Positions 52,068 to 60,531 of a stretch of 64,000 bases of DNA are shown here, piece by piece. The stretch spans positions 1 through 64,000 of the forward strand of contig NZ_AECZ01000015.1 in NCBI RefSeq assembly GCF_000179555.1, in the 5' to 3' direction. Within the stretch, counting starts at the first letter, position 1, and the number at the start of each line of letters is the position of its first letter. Source of the stretch: Solidesulfovibrio fructosivorans JJ] (GTDB lineage: Bacteria; Desulfobacterota; Desulfovibrionia; Desulfovibrionales; Desulfovibrionaceae). The notes beneath the pieces were generated by a model that was given only the letters and a program-made list of their open reading frames with translations, ran no database searches and had not been told where the DNA came from. The position numbers and the translations under genes were made by a program.

Positions 52068-53068
52068 CAGTAATACTCCCGGTTCTCGCGATAATAAGCG
52101 ATCGTCTCGGCCACGCCGCCCGCCAGGGCCGTACTCGGTCGCCAGCCGGTCACCCGGTTGATCTTGCTGATATCGGTATAAAAATCACCTGGTTCCTGGG
52201 CTTTGCGCTCCGGAGAGAAAGGCGTGAACGTAAGCTCGCCACTTCCGGCCTGGGCCACGATGGTCTCAGCCAGGGTCAAAAAATCCGAGGGGGCGTCATG
52301 GCCGATGTTGAAAACCTCGCCTTCGGCCTCGGGCGTGACAGCCAAAAGAAGCAGGGCGTCCACGCAGTCGTCGATGTAGAGAAAGTCGCGCTTGATGCGG
52401 CCATCGCCGAAAATGGGAATGAGATCGCCATCGATGGCCAGCCGCATGAACCAGTTGGCCACGCCGAAGCGGTTGTGGCGCATCTGGGCCCGGGGGCCGT
52501 AAATATTGGTCAGGCGCGAAAGCACACAGCGGATGCCGTGGTTGCGGTGATAGCTGCGCATGATGTGTTCGGCGGCCAAAAGCGAAATTTCGTAAATACC
52601 CTTGGGTTCGGGCTTGGTCTCCTCGCCGGCCGGGAGTTGCAGCACGGAGCCGTATTGGCCGCGCGAGCCGAGCTTGATCACTTTGGCTGTGGGGTTGAAC
52701 CGCCGCAAGGCCTCCATGACCACGGCTGTGCCTTTGATGTTGATGTCGATGTCCGGAAAGGGATCGGACAGGCTTTTTAAATGGCAGACCTGGGCCGCGC
52801 TATGAAAGACGTAGTCCTTTTCGCGCACGAGCCAGTCCATGGCGGCGGCGTCGCGGATGTCGCAGAAGTTGATGACCGCAGCATCGCGCACGGGGGCGAT
52901 GTTGCGCAGATTGCCGCCGTATTCCTCGATCATGGCGTCGGCCAGGGTGACCGTGGCGCCGCAGTCAACGAGGCGTAAGGCCAGCGAGGAGCCGAGAAAT
53001 CCCAGGCCGCCAAGAATGAGCACACGACGGCCGCGAAAGGCCTCGCGAAAAAGGATATCGGTATTCAT
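52064..53068 (-). CDS. NAD-dependent epimerase/dehydratase (extended SDR)
   Basis: ATG 53068 (MNTDILFREAFRGRRVLILG), 334 residues. LILGGLGFLGSSLALRLVDC, HSAAQVCHLKSLSDPFPDID, KLGSRGQYG, GIYEISLLAAEHIMRSYHRN (Tyr-x3 with Leu in place of the usual Lys), SRLTNIYGPRAQMRHNRFGV and GDGRIKRDFLYIDDCVDALL. The YEISL in place of YxxxK deserves attention: Tyr is there but not Lys four residues on. It is likely to modify a nucleotide sugar. Coupled by overlaps on both sides. Confidence 0.8.
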   Translation of the reverse strand: MNTDILFREAFRGRRVLILGGLGFLGSSLALRLVDCGATVTLADAMIEEYGGNLRNIAPVRDAAVINFCDIRDAAAMDWLVREKDYVFHSAAQVCHLKSLSDPFPDIDINIKGTAVVMEALRRFNPTAKVIKLGSRGQYGSVLQLPAGEETKPEPKGIYEISLLAAEHIMRSYHRNHGIRCVLSRLTNIYGPRAQMRHNRFGVANWFMRLAIDGDLIPIFGDGRIKRDFLYIDDCVDALLLLAVTPEAEGEVFNIGHDAPSDFLTLAETIVAQAGSGELTFTPFSPERKAQEPGDFYTDISKINRVTGWRPSTALAGGVAETIAYYRENREYYW

Positions 53069-53631
53069 GGAGCCTCGAAAAAGACAATTTTGCCCTTGTG
53101 CCAGAGCTGGCTGCCCTGGCCTTTGAGCACGATTTCCAGGGTAATGGGAAATTCTTCGTCCGACCAGCCGTTTTCCACGCAACCCAGGCACAATGGGTAT
53201 TGCGCCCCAACCTGGGTCCAGCGGCCGTCGCGGCCGGACAGCGAAAAAAGCTTTTTGCTGAAAGGGCCAAGCAGTTCGTTAACTGTCACTGAAGCGGCCG
53301 CACCGGACAGACGAGGATAAAAGACCACCCGATCGCTATATTTGCGCAGCCGGACAACGATCCGGGCCTCTTCCTGGCCCGGTTTTGGGGTGTACATACG
53401 CCAGCCGGGCGTATCGGTCGCGATATCCGCCGCGTCCCCCCACTCCGGTCGCTGCTCCATATTGGAACAGCCGAGCAGCCGGGTATGGCGCGGGACCGGA
53501 TCGACCACCGGCAGGGTCAGGGCGCAATAACTGTCATGAAGGGGATGCCCGGTGGCAACGCCGAACCCTATCAGGGCAGCCAGGGCCAGCAGCCAGGAGG
53601 CTGAAGCGGAAAAATGGGTGCGCCATCTCAC
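53065..53631 (-). CDS. Small exported or membrane-anchored protein of unknown function
   Basis: 188 residues. The N-terminus (RWRTHFSASASWLLALAALI, GFGVATG) is a signal peptide or anchor. Paired Cys (CALTLPV, LLGCSNME, LCLGCVENGW) suggest periplasmic disulfides. No domain recognised. It sits between an SDR and a polytopic membrane protein with 4-bp overlaps at both ends, so it probably works with the latter on polymer assembly. Confidence 0.7.
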   Translation of the reverse strand: MRWRTHFSASASWLLALAALIGFGVATGHPLHDSYCALTLPVVDPVPRHTRLLGCSNMEQRPEWGDAADIATDTPGWRMYTPKPGQEEARIVVRLRKYSDRVVFYPRLSGAAASVTVNELLGPFSKKLFSLSGRDGRWTQVGAQYPLCLGCVENGWSDEEFPITLEIVLKGQGSQLWHKGKIVFFEAP

Positions 53632-55151
53632 GGAGCAGCCTCCGGATACGAGGCGAAACCGAAGGCCACGTCGTTACGATAAAGCGTCCCGGCCGGAGTC
53701 TCGGCCACAGCGGTCAAAGGTGTATGTCGGGAGGCCAGGGCGGCCGCCGCCGGGGGGAGCAGGACAAAGCCAGCCCGGAGCGGCTGTTCAAGGGCCGAAA
53801 TATCATACAGCTCGATGCCGTAGGCCGGCGGTGCCGCCAGATAAGCGACAACTGGCTTGGTCGCGGGCACGGCCAGGGTGCGCAGCCAGGGCGAAGAAGC
53901 TCCGAGGCTCAGGGACAAAGTCGGGTTCATGGCCGTGGCCTGGGCGGCGATGCGCGGCGCGAAACCACGGAAGTCGTCATAGGCCGGACGCACAAAAAGT
54001 GCGTATTGGTGGGCCAGCGTCATCGGCAACAGCGCCAGGCCAGCGGCCGTCGTCCAAGCCAAAACCGTGGTCCGCGAACGCGGCGGCAGGGTTTTGACGG
54101 CATAGGTCAGGGAAAGGACGAAATGGGCAGCGAGCAGCCGGGACAAATGTCGGCCGGAGCCATTGTAGAGGGCGACGTAAGCCAGAAACGGCGCTCCCAT
54201 ATTGCACAGATGCACCGCCAGTGCGTACAGGCGGGCGCGTTTGCCGCCGGCGGTCACGACCATGGCCATGCCGGTGGCGCTCAACATGAGCAACAGGACC
54301 AGAGTATGGTAGCGGTTGTCGGCAAAATTGGTCAGGTTGCGTAGATTATTCAAAAAAAGCGGCAGGCGATCGAGAAATCCGCCGGAAAGCACGGCTGCAC
54401 CTGGATTGGTGCCGGGCGAGGCGATCCAGGACGCGGCGGTAAGAGAGAAAAGGGCATAGCCGGCTAGCAGACACAGCCCGCCCCACAACAGGGCACGCCA
54501 GCTCTCGCGCCAGTGGCCCGACCCGGCACAAAAAAAGACCGCCGGGAACAAGACGGCCCAGGTCGGCCTGGTCAGCGTCGCGGCCAGAACCAACCCGAGG
54601 ACGATCCAAAAGCGTCGCCGAATAGCCGCGTCCCCCTGGCGGACCAGACCGGCCAGCGCCGCACCCAACACAAGCCCCAGCGCGCACTGGGCCGCGTCCT
54701 GGTAGGCAGTCGGCAACAACACAACAAGAGGAGGGAAGAGCGTCAGGCAAATGGACAAAAAAGCAAAGGTTCCCAGAGACAACCCTCTGGCGCTGCCCAA
54801 AAGGGCCAACGTCAGAAGCACCATATTGAAGGTGGGTGCCAGCCAGTTTTGCCAGCCGCCGCTCAGCTTGGCCAAGCCGCCATAAACCACGGCATAGGCC
54901 GCCCCATGTGGGCCAAATCGGCCGATTCTGGCAGTATGCCCGTTACCACCGTAATAGCCGCCGGAAAATCCGGCCGCAGCGAAGGTAGAGGCTTCCCGCG
55001 TATACAGATATTGATCGAAATCATAGGCGGGCTGAAAATCCCCGACGCTCGCCCCGATCAGGCGGGTAAGCAGAAAAAGGCCCACAAGAGCGGGAGTAGC
55101 GGACAGAACCACCACCATGACCAAGCGGCCCACGCGAGAAAGAATATTCAT
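53628..55151 (-). CDS. Polytopic membrane protein, possible GT-C type glycosyltransferase
   Basis: ATG 55151 (MNILSRVGRLVMVVVLSATP), 507 residues, with about ten to twelve membrane helices and a periplasmic C-terminal part (about 400-507). The first loop (YDFDQYLYTREASTFAAAGF; GGYYGGNGHTARIGRFG) has acidic and aromatic residues where GT-C enzymes bind the polyprenyl-linked donor. I cannot name the family; an O-antigen polymerase/ligase is another option. Followed at once by the small exported protein. Confidence 0.62.
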   Translation of the reverse strand: MNILSRVGRLVMVVVLSATPALVGLFLLTRLIGASVGDFQPAYDFDQYLYTREASTFAAAGFSGGYYGGNGHTARIGRFGPHGAAYAVVYGGLAKLSGGWQNWLAPTFNMVLLTLALLGSARGLSLGTFAFLSICLTLFPPLVVLLPTAYQDAAQCALGLVLGAALAGLVRQGDAAIRRRFWIVLGLVLAATLTRPTWAVLFPAVFFCAGSGHWRESWRALLWGGLCLLAGYALFSLTAASWIASPGTNPGAAVLSGGFLDRLPLFLNNLRNLTNFADNRYHTLVLLLMLSATGMAMVVTAGGKRARLYALAVHLCNMGAPFLAYVALYNGSGRHLSRLLAAHFVLSLTYAVKTLPPRSRTTVLAWTTAAGLALLPMTLAHQYALFVRPAYDDFRGFAPRIAAQATAMNPTLSLSLGASSPWLRTLAVPATKPVVAYLAAPPAYGIELYDISALEQPLRAGFVLLPPAAAALASRHTPLTAVAETPAGTLYRNDVAFGFASYPEAAP

Positions 55152-55369
55152 GAGTATGTGGGCAGGCTCATAGCATTCCGCCAACCGACAAGGCAATATA
55201 AAGCCTCGCACACCACTGCCGTGCTATACGGACAGTGCGCTAACCGAGCCGTTTTCTGGTTGTTTTATCCGGGCACCGATGCTATTGCTGCCCCGCTTTT
55301 CGGTCTGGTGGAAATCATTCCTGCCTCCTGGCCAGACGCGGCAATCTGTTCTCCGACGAGAATCCTGAA

Positions 55370-57340
55370 ATGAAAGGATTTTCGCTTAAAATACGCATTC
55401 CAGCCTTGTGCGTCGTGCTGGCCGTATTGGGGTTGGAAGGCCTCATGCGTCTTTTGCCGATGCCACCAGCTTCGCCTGGATACGAGTATGTCAAAAATGC
55501 CGGGATCTTCTACAAACATGGCCAGCCCGGCGTCAACAGCATGGGATTTCAAGATCGCGAGCGGCAAAAGGAAAAACCGGCCGGTATCGGGCCAGGACAA
55601 AATCCCGGCATGAAAAAATTATTTTTCAGCCTCATTCTCGTAGGGCTGGTTGTTCTTGCCTGCGAAGGAGCTGCCCGGCTGGCCTACCGGCTCGAGTTTG
55701 GGCACGCCTACATGGCCGCCGCAATACACAGTCGCATTGCCACCGTGCTGGCCCGACAGTCGGCCGCCAAGGCCAATGAACGCGGCGCATCCGGTCGGGC
55801 CCATCCCTATTATGGCTTTGTGGCCAGCGACGACCGCCCCCTGCCGGCCCAACGCGCGATGGTTGATATCACCGCTTCCCAGCTTGGCTTTACCGGCGAT
55901 ACCCGACTGTTCGATCCCTCAGGCAAGACTTTTCTGGTCGTGATCACGGGCGGCTCCGTCGCCCACTATTTTGCCACGGACAAAAAATCGGAATTGCTCG
56001 CTTGGCTGGAGAAACGTCCGGAATTCGCCGGGCGTACCGGCCGGCTGCTGGATACGGCTCTGCCCGGCTACAAGGAGCCCCAACAGCTGCTCATCCTGTC
56101 CGACCTGCTAGCCCTTGGCGTGCGGCCGGACGTGGTCATCAATCTCGACGGGTTCAACGAAACCTGTATCGCCCGAAAAAACCTGGAGGTAGGCGGCTAT
56201 CCCTTCATGCCTTGGTTCTGGGTGGGCAACGACTCCCCTTCACGTGAGCGTCTGCGCCTGCTTGGGCGTCTGGAATTCCAGGAATCTCTGCGCGATCGGG
56301 TGGCCGCACTCCTTGCCCGTTTGCCCGCCCTGCCGGCGCTGGTCGGCTTTCCGGCTACGGCACTCGATAAACTGGCCGATAATCGCACCGGGGAAATCGA
56401 AAACCAGCTGGCCCGGGAAAGCATCGCCCGCAATCCGCTGGCCAGGCAGCAGGCCAGCCCCGGAGGCGGTTTTTATCTCGGTCCCAACGTAGTTATCACC
56501 CAGGACCAGTTCGCTGACTTGGCCGCTGCCGAATGGGCCCGTGCCTCGATTTTGATGAGCGACATGGTTCGTGCCGCCGGGGGGCGCTATTTTCATGCTC
56601 TGCAACCGGCGTCTCCGCTATGGGCGGCCGCCCGGGGCGAGGCGCTTGGTCCGCTTTGCCCGGAGACCTGCGTGGAGTCAGGATATCCGGCGCTCTCCCG
56701 CTACGGAGCCGCCCTGGCCGCCGCCGGCGTGCGTTTTGCCGACCTGGAGCCGGATATGACTGCTACGGCCAAGGTATTCGTGGACTGCTGCCATGTCACT
56801 CCGGCTGGCCAGAACGCACTTTTTTCTGCTATGATCGCCTTTTTAGCCCGGACCTGGAGTGCCGAGCCGCCCAATGTCGATCCTGATACAGCCCTGGCCG
56901 CCTTGCGTGACAAACCGGCCGCTCCTTTTTCCGGAGCCGACCTACTGGCCGCACCAGCACCGGGAAATGTAGTCACGGAAAACATCCGGGCTGTGGAACG
57001 CTCCAGCGATGGCCCCTACCGCACCGTTTTAGGTCACGAGGCGGTCGTCTGCCTGCCACTGGCCCGTCCGGAAAAAATCCGCCTCGCCTTCGGGCTCAAG
57101 GATCCGCTTCCCGGGCAAGGCCTGACAGTCCGCTTAAACGGCCACGAACTTGGTGCCTTCGCCTTGGACAAGCCAGACTTTCGGTTGGAAAAGCCCCTGG
57201 AGATCGATTTCTCCCAAGGGCTCAATACGCTTTCCTTTGCCTTTTCCCAGACCAACACAGGGCCAAAGCGCAACACGAACATTCCCGAAGGCTACGCGGC
57301 TGAGTTCACAACTCTGACCCTGATGCCAGTAACAAGATAG
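55370..57340 (+). CDS. Membrane-anchored SGNH/GDSL-like protein with duplicated N-terminus
   Basis: 656 residues. Two anchors occur in one frame: MKGFSLKIRIPALCVVLAVL at 1 and MKKLFFSLILVGLVVLACEG at 81 (ATG 55610), the second followed by the true domain. VVITGGSVAHYFATDKKSEL carries the Ser-type block of the GDSL/SGNH-like family, NLDGFNETCIA a block with Asn, and DCCHVTPAGQNALF the His block. The first 80 codons look like the start of a related gene joined by deletion. Expression from 55610 would give the canonical protein (576 aa). Confidence 0.7.
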   Translation: MKGFSLKIRIPALCVVLAVLGLEGLMRLLPMPPASPGYEYVKNAGIFYKHGQPGVNSMGFQDRERQKEKPAGIGPGQNPGMKKLFFSLILVGLVVLACEGAARLAYRLEFGHAYMAAAIHSRIATVLARQSAAKANERGASGRAHPYYGFVASDDRPLPAQRAMVDITASQLGFTGDTRLFDPSGKTFLVVITGGSVAHYFATDKKSELLAWLEKRPEFAGRTGRLLDTALPGYKEPQQLLILSDLLALGVRPDVVINLDGFNETCIARKNLEVGGYPFMPWFWVGNDSPSRERLRLLGRLEFQESLRDRVAALLARLPALPALVGFPATALDKLADNRTGEIENQLARESIARNPLARQQASPGGGFYLGPNVVITQDQFADLAAAEWARASILMSDMVRAAGGRYFHALQPASPLWAAARGEALGPLCPETCVESGYPALSRYGAALAAAGVRFADLEPDMTATAKVFVDCCHVTPAGQNALFSAMIAFLARTWSAEPPNVDPDTALAALRDKPAAPFSGADLLAAPAPGNVVTENIRAVERSSDGPYRTVLGHEAVVCLPLARPEKIRLAFGLKDPLPGQGLTVRLNGHELGAFALDKPDFRLEKPLEIDFSQGLNTLSFAFSQTNTGPKRNTNIPEGYAAEFTTLTLMPVTR

Positions 57341-57360
57341 GGGCAATCCCAAGCGTACCG

Positions 57361-58133
57361 TGGAGTTGACCCGATTTCGTGGACAGATAATCCTTTGAGA
57401 AGGAGAGGTTCACGATGTCGATACGTCCCCCGCATCCCCCGGAATTCCGTAGCCGGATGATCGATCTGGTTCGCTCGGGGCGCAGCCCTAAGGATCTGGC
57501 CACCCTCCGGTCAGACGATCCGCAACTGGGTGCAGCAAGCAGATCGCGACGATGGTCTCCGCCATGATGAACTGAACTCCCAGGAATGGGACGAGCTTCG
57601 AAGATTGCGCCGCGAAAACAAGCAGCTGCGCGAAGAGCGTGAGATCTTGTCAAAAGCCGCAGCCTGGTTCGCCAAGGAGGCCGACTCGACTACGCGGAAG
57701 CGTTCAGGTTCGTGGCAGTGGTTCTGAATGTTTTCAGCCGCAGAGTTGTTGGCTTGGCCATGGCCAGCCATATATGAGAACGGACTTGGTGCTTGCGGCT
57801 CTCACCATGGCGGTGAAACGACGTAATCTTTTCGGGAGTCGTTGCCGTATATTGAATATGTATCAATATATAGAAACTATCTAAAATTGATTTTATAATG
57901 CAATGTGCGAAATTTTCTTTGCATCGTTTGAGTGCTAACTGCTCTGGCAAAACTCGTATCAGTCAAGGCAGGAGGCCAGACTGGCCGTGTTTGATTTCAT
58001 CGAAGGCTGGTACAATACCCATCGACGACATTCTGCTCTCGACTACATGTCGCCGTTGGCTTACGAAAGGATGCATGCTCTCGCTTCATAAGCGTTCAAG
58101 CTGAAAAGTCTCCACAAAATCGGGAGAACTCCA
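57361..58133 (+). pseudogene. IS3-family element, decayed (copy 2 of 2)
   Basis: Ends TGGAGTTGACCCGATTTCGT (57361) and the complement GGAGAACTCCA (58133) match those of 12689-13851. orfA has an 11-bp deletion (after GATCTGGCC, about 57500) and orfB has lost most of its middle: KRSGSWQW runs straight into a VVLNVFSRRVVGLAMASHI frame. Both copies share the extra AT in CATATATGAG. It separates the polysaccharide genes from the plasmid genes. Confidence 0.88.
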
Positions 58134-58156
58134 CTGCACCTGATTGGCACGGCCGG

Positions 58157-59521
58157 TCAGGGAACGTCGCGCACGTTTTTGCGCCAATGCTTTTTGATCC
58201 AGGCGTCCTTTGAGCCGCCGGGAAAGCCTTGCATAATCGATTTCAATTCCTTGGCCGTAAGCGCGTCACGGTATTGCTCGAACCGGACGTTTTCAAGGGT
58301 TTCCAACGCCTCCTTGCGACGACGCATGGCAGTGACGGCGGCTTCGGCCTCGGCCTCCTCCCTGGAGACGTATTCCGGATGCGCCCGCAACACGCCCCAG
58401 CGGGCCAGGGCGGTAAAAATATACGCGGGCACGCTCCGCACCGGCTCGCCTGTTTGCAGGTCCACAAGCTTTCCCTTCGTTTCAAGCTCCCATTCGGCCC
58501 GGTCAAGGCTTAAGGCCAGCAGATCCCGCTCGAGTGTCTTGCCAAGTTTTTCCCGCGCGGCCGAAGCCTGGCCGACCTGCTCCCGGCGCAACCCCGCAGC
58601 AAAAACCCGTGGCCACATGAGCTCCAGAAACGCCTCGTCCCAGCCTTCCAGGGCCTGGATAGAAAGATTTTCTTTCTTATCTATCTCAAGAGGCATTGAG
58701 AGTCTGGCTGACTGGCTGTGCGGCGCATTGACAGACTGGCTTTGAGATGTGCTTAAAGACAGGTCTTGTGCTGGGTTTTGAGATTGGTTTTTTGTTAGGA
58801 TTAATAATTGGCTTACTGACTGGTCGCATGTCTGGTCTTGTTGGTATTGCTCGATGACCGGCTGGTTGAACACCACGCGCACGCCTTGCAAGTTACCGTC
58901 CCGGGCCTTGCGGAAGGTCAAAAAGCCCAGGGCGTCCAGGCGCCGCATAATCGTGCGTATGGAAGCTTCCCGCATATCGAGGACGGCGGCGATGTCGCGG
59001 AATTTAACGATGTAGGGTTTGGTTTGCAGAAGCAGATCCAGGACGCGGCGCTGGTTGTCGTTGAGCCGGTCAGCAACCTTGGCGCGGCCTAATGTCTGGC
59101 CTTTTGAAAGGTCTCTGTCATGGCTTACAGTGTGGCCTTGTGTATGGTCTTTAGTTTGGCTTTTTGAGGGGCTTTGTGTCTGTCTGATAGACTGGCTGGC
59201 CTTTTGATTGGCTTTTGGTGTGGCTGACAGACTGGCTGGCTGTGTATATGTGTGGCTGACAGGCGTCGTGTCCGGGGGGCTGAATGGCTGACTGGTCGAC
59301 TGTGTGGCTGGCTGACTGGCTAACTCCGGTATACGGCGGGCCGAAGCCTCGGGGATTGTCGGCGATTGCGGCGCGTCCGGAGGCGAAGACGACGTTTTGC
59401 CTGTCAAAAAGGCGATGGCGTTTTCCGGAAACGCCGTCAGGGAAGGAAAGGCGTCGAAAGCCTCCTGCGGTGGAATCGTGGCAAAGGGGTCTTCGGACAG
59501 GCTAGGCTTGTTTTTCGACAC
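58157..59521 (-). CDS. Plasmid winged-helix protein 1 (ParB/Rep-like role inferred), repeat linkers
   Basis: 454 residues, ATG 59521, overlapping the end of parA by 20 bp. Architecture: short N-terminal motif; tetrapeptide-repeat linker (about 65-150); winged helix (about 152-222: DRLNDNQRRVLDLLLQTKPY, FRDIAAVLDMREASIRTIMR, ALGFLTFRKARDG); second repeat linker (about 225-280); C-terminal domain (about 290-454) with FEQYRDALTAKEL and GFPGGSKDAWIKKHWRK. Family not recognised. The partner of a ParA in this position is usually a centromere-binding protein; a replication initiator is the alternative. Confidence 0.75.
   Translation of the reverse strand: MSKNKPSLSEDPFATIPPQEAFDAFPSLTAFPENAIAFLTGKTSSSPPDAPQSPTIPEASARRIPELASQPATQSTSQPFSPPDTTPVSHTYTQPASLSATPKANQKASQSIRQTQSPSKSQTKDHTQGHTVSHDRDLSKGQTLGRAKVADRLNDNQRRVLDLLLQTKPYIVKFRDIAAVLDMREASIRTIMRRLDALGFLTFRKARDGNLQGVRVVFNQPVIEQYQQDQTCDQSVSQLLILTKNQSQNPAQDLSLSTSQSQSVNAPHSQSARLSMPLEIDKKENLSIQALEGWDEAFLELMWPRVFAAGLRREQVGQASAAREKLGKTLERDLLALSLDRAEWELETKGKLVDLQTGEPVRSVPAYIFTALARWGVLRAHPEYVSREEAEAEAAVTAMRRRKEALETLENVRFEQYRDALTAKELKSIMQGFPGGSKDAWIKKHWRKNVRDVP
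58690..58855. repeat. 12-bp-period DNA array in the second linker of winged-helix protein 1
   Basis: About 12 degenerate units, coding-strand core CAGTCAGCC and variants (AGCCAGTCTGTC, CAGTCAGTAAGCC). The word CTGGCTGACTGGCT at 58704-58717 (plus strand) is identical to 59308-59321 in the first linker but is read in a different codon frame. Confidence 0.75.
59085..59330. repeat. 12-bp-period DNA array in the first linker of winged-helix protein 1
   Basis: About 20 contiguous units; the plus strand shows TGGCT-type cores at 12-bp intervals (for example 59121, 59133, 59145, 59157 and again 59209, 59221, 59233). The encoded unit is x-S/T-Q-x (ASQP, ATQS, TSQP, VSHT and so on). Confidence 0.8.
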
Positions 59522-60302
59522 GAGCGATCACCTCGCGGGCCAGGGCATGGTAGTCCAGGGCGCCGGATTTGGTGGCGTCAAACTCGAAAATGGACTTGCG
59601 GTGCGAATGCGCACGATCGATATCGATGTTGACCCGGATTTCCGTTTCAAACACCGGGATGCCCTTGGCATCGAAAAATGCCCGGATCCGGCCCTTGTTT
59701 TTTTTGTGGGTCACGGCCCGGCCGTCGAACTTGGTCAGCACCACGCCCAAAAGCAGCAGTTTCTTATTTTGCTGCTTGGCCTGAGAAAGCACCTGGACAA
59801 AGGTGGAAAAGCCGTCCAGGGCGTACTGGTCCCCCACCGGGCACGGGACGAGCACGTAGTCCGAGATGAGCAGCGCATTTCGCAGCATGGGGCCGATATT
59901 GGGCGGCGTGTCTATAAGCACGTAATCGTAGCGGCCGATATCCTTGTCGTTTTGCAACAGCCGTGAAAATCCCAGCACCGAATCGATGCCGGCATAGGAA
60001 CGGACTTCCCATTCCATACAGCGAATGGAATTGGGAACGATTTCCATGTGTTCCGTTTTCGTGGCGCAGGCATTGGGGCTGAATGCCCCTTCGGGGTCCT
60101 CGAGGGCCTTGACCAGGCTCGAATTTTCACGCAACCCAAAATCCGGCAAAAGTGTGGAAGTGGTGTTGGATTGCGGGTCCCCGTCCACCACGAGCACGCT
60201 CGCGCCTTCACGGGCCAACCCTGCGGAAAGATTGATACAGGTCGTTGTTTTTCCGACCCCCCCCTTATTGTTGCCTACGGTAATAATGATAGGTTCTGCC
60301 AT
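59502..60302 (-). CDS. parA: ParA-type partition ATPase 1
   Basis: ATG 60302 (MAEPIIITVGNNKGGVGKTT); a GTG at 60308 is also in frame. 266 residues. Deviant Walker A KGGVGKTT, VLVVDGDPQSNTTSTLLPDF (A'), YDYVLIDTPPNIGPMLRNAL (Walker B) and NKGRIRAFFDAKGIPVFETE. No N-terminal regulatory helix-turn-helix, so it is of the short ParA (type Ib) class. It drives plasmid segregation along the nucleoid with a DNA-binding partner, presumably the winged-helix protein that follows. Confidence 0.92.
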   Translation of the reverse strand: MAEPIIITVGNNKGGVGKTTTCINLSAGLAREGASVLVVDGDPQSNTTSTLLPDFGLRENSSLVKALEDPEGAFSPNACATKTEHMEIVPNSIRCMEWEVRSYAGIDSVLGFSRLLQNDKDIGRYDYVLIDTPPNIGPMLRNALLISDYVLVPCPVGDQYALDGFSTFVQVLSQAKQQNKKLLLLGVVLTKFDGRAVTHKKNKGRIRAFFDAKGIPVFETEIRVNIDIDRAHSHRKSIFEFDATKSGALDYHALAREVIARVEKQA

Positions 60303-60318
60303 TTTCACCCCCCCCTAA

Positions 60319-60353
60319 ATTTCCCTATCGGGCATATTTCCACCGAGGGAAAT
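60319..60353. promoter_or_regulatory. Inverted repeat upstream of parA
   Basis: ATTTCCCT (60319-60326) and its complement AGGGAAAT (60346-60353) are separated by 19 bp and lie 17-51 bp upstream of the parA start. The spacing suits an operator or a partition site for the parA operon. No other evidence supports it. Confidence 0.4.
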
Positions 60354-60531
60354 CCTTGTCAACGCAATCCATTACCTATTTTCTCGGGGCGCGGTTTCTC
60401 TCGTAGCGGGAAAAAGCGGACATCCGCCAGCCAGAAACTGTCCATCGAGGTATTTGGCCTGGAAGGAACGAGTTCGTGCTTTCGTGTCGGCAAGCAGAAA
60501 TCGTCCGTCGCAGGAGGAAAGCGCCTTTCCC

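Noticed and set aside
59085-59330. Short regular repeats suggesting a CRISPR array
   Set aside because: The units are 12 bp, contiguous, degenerate and inside an open reading frame; there are no spacers of 30-40 bp and no cas genes.
46643-60384. Shared word TTACCTATTTTCTC at 46643 and 60371
   Set aside because: A 14-bp match somewhere in a 64-kb window is expected several times by chance, and nothing else around the two sites agrees.
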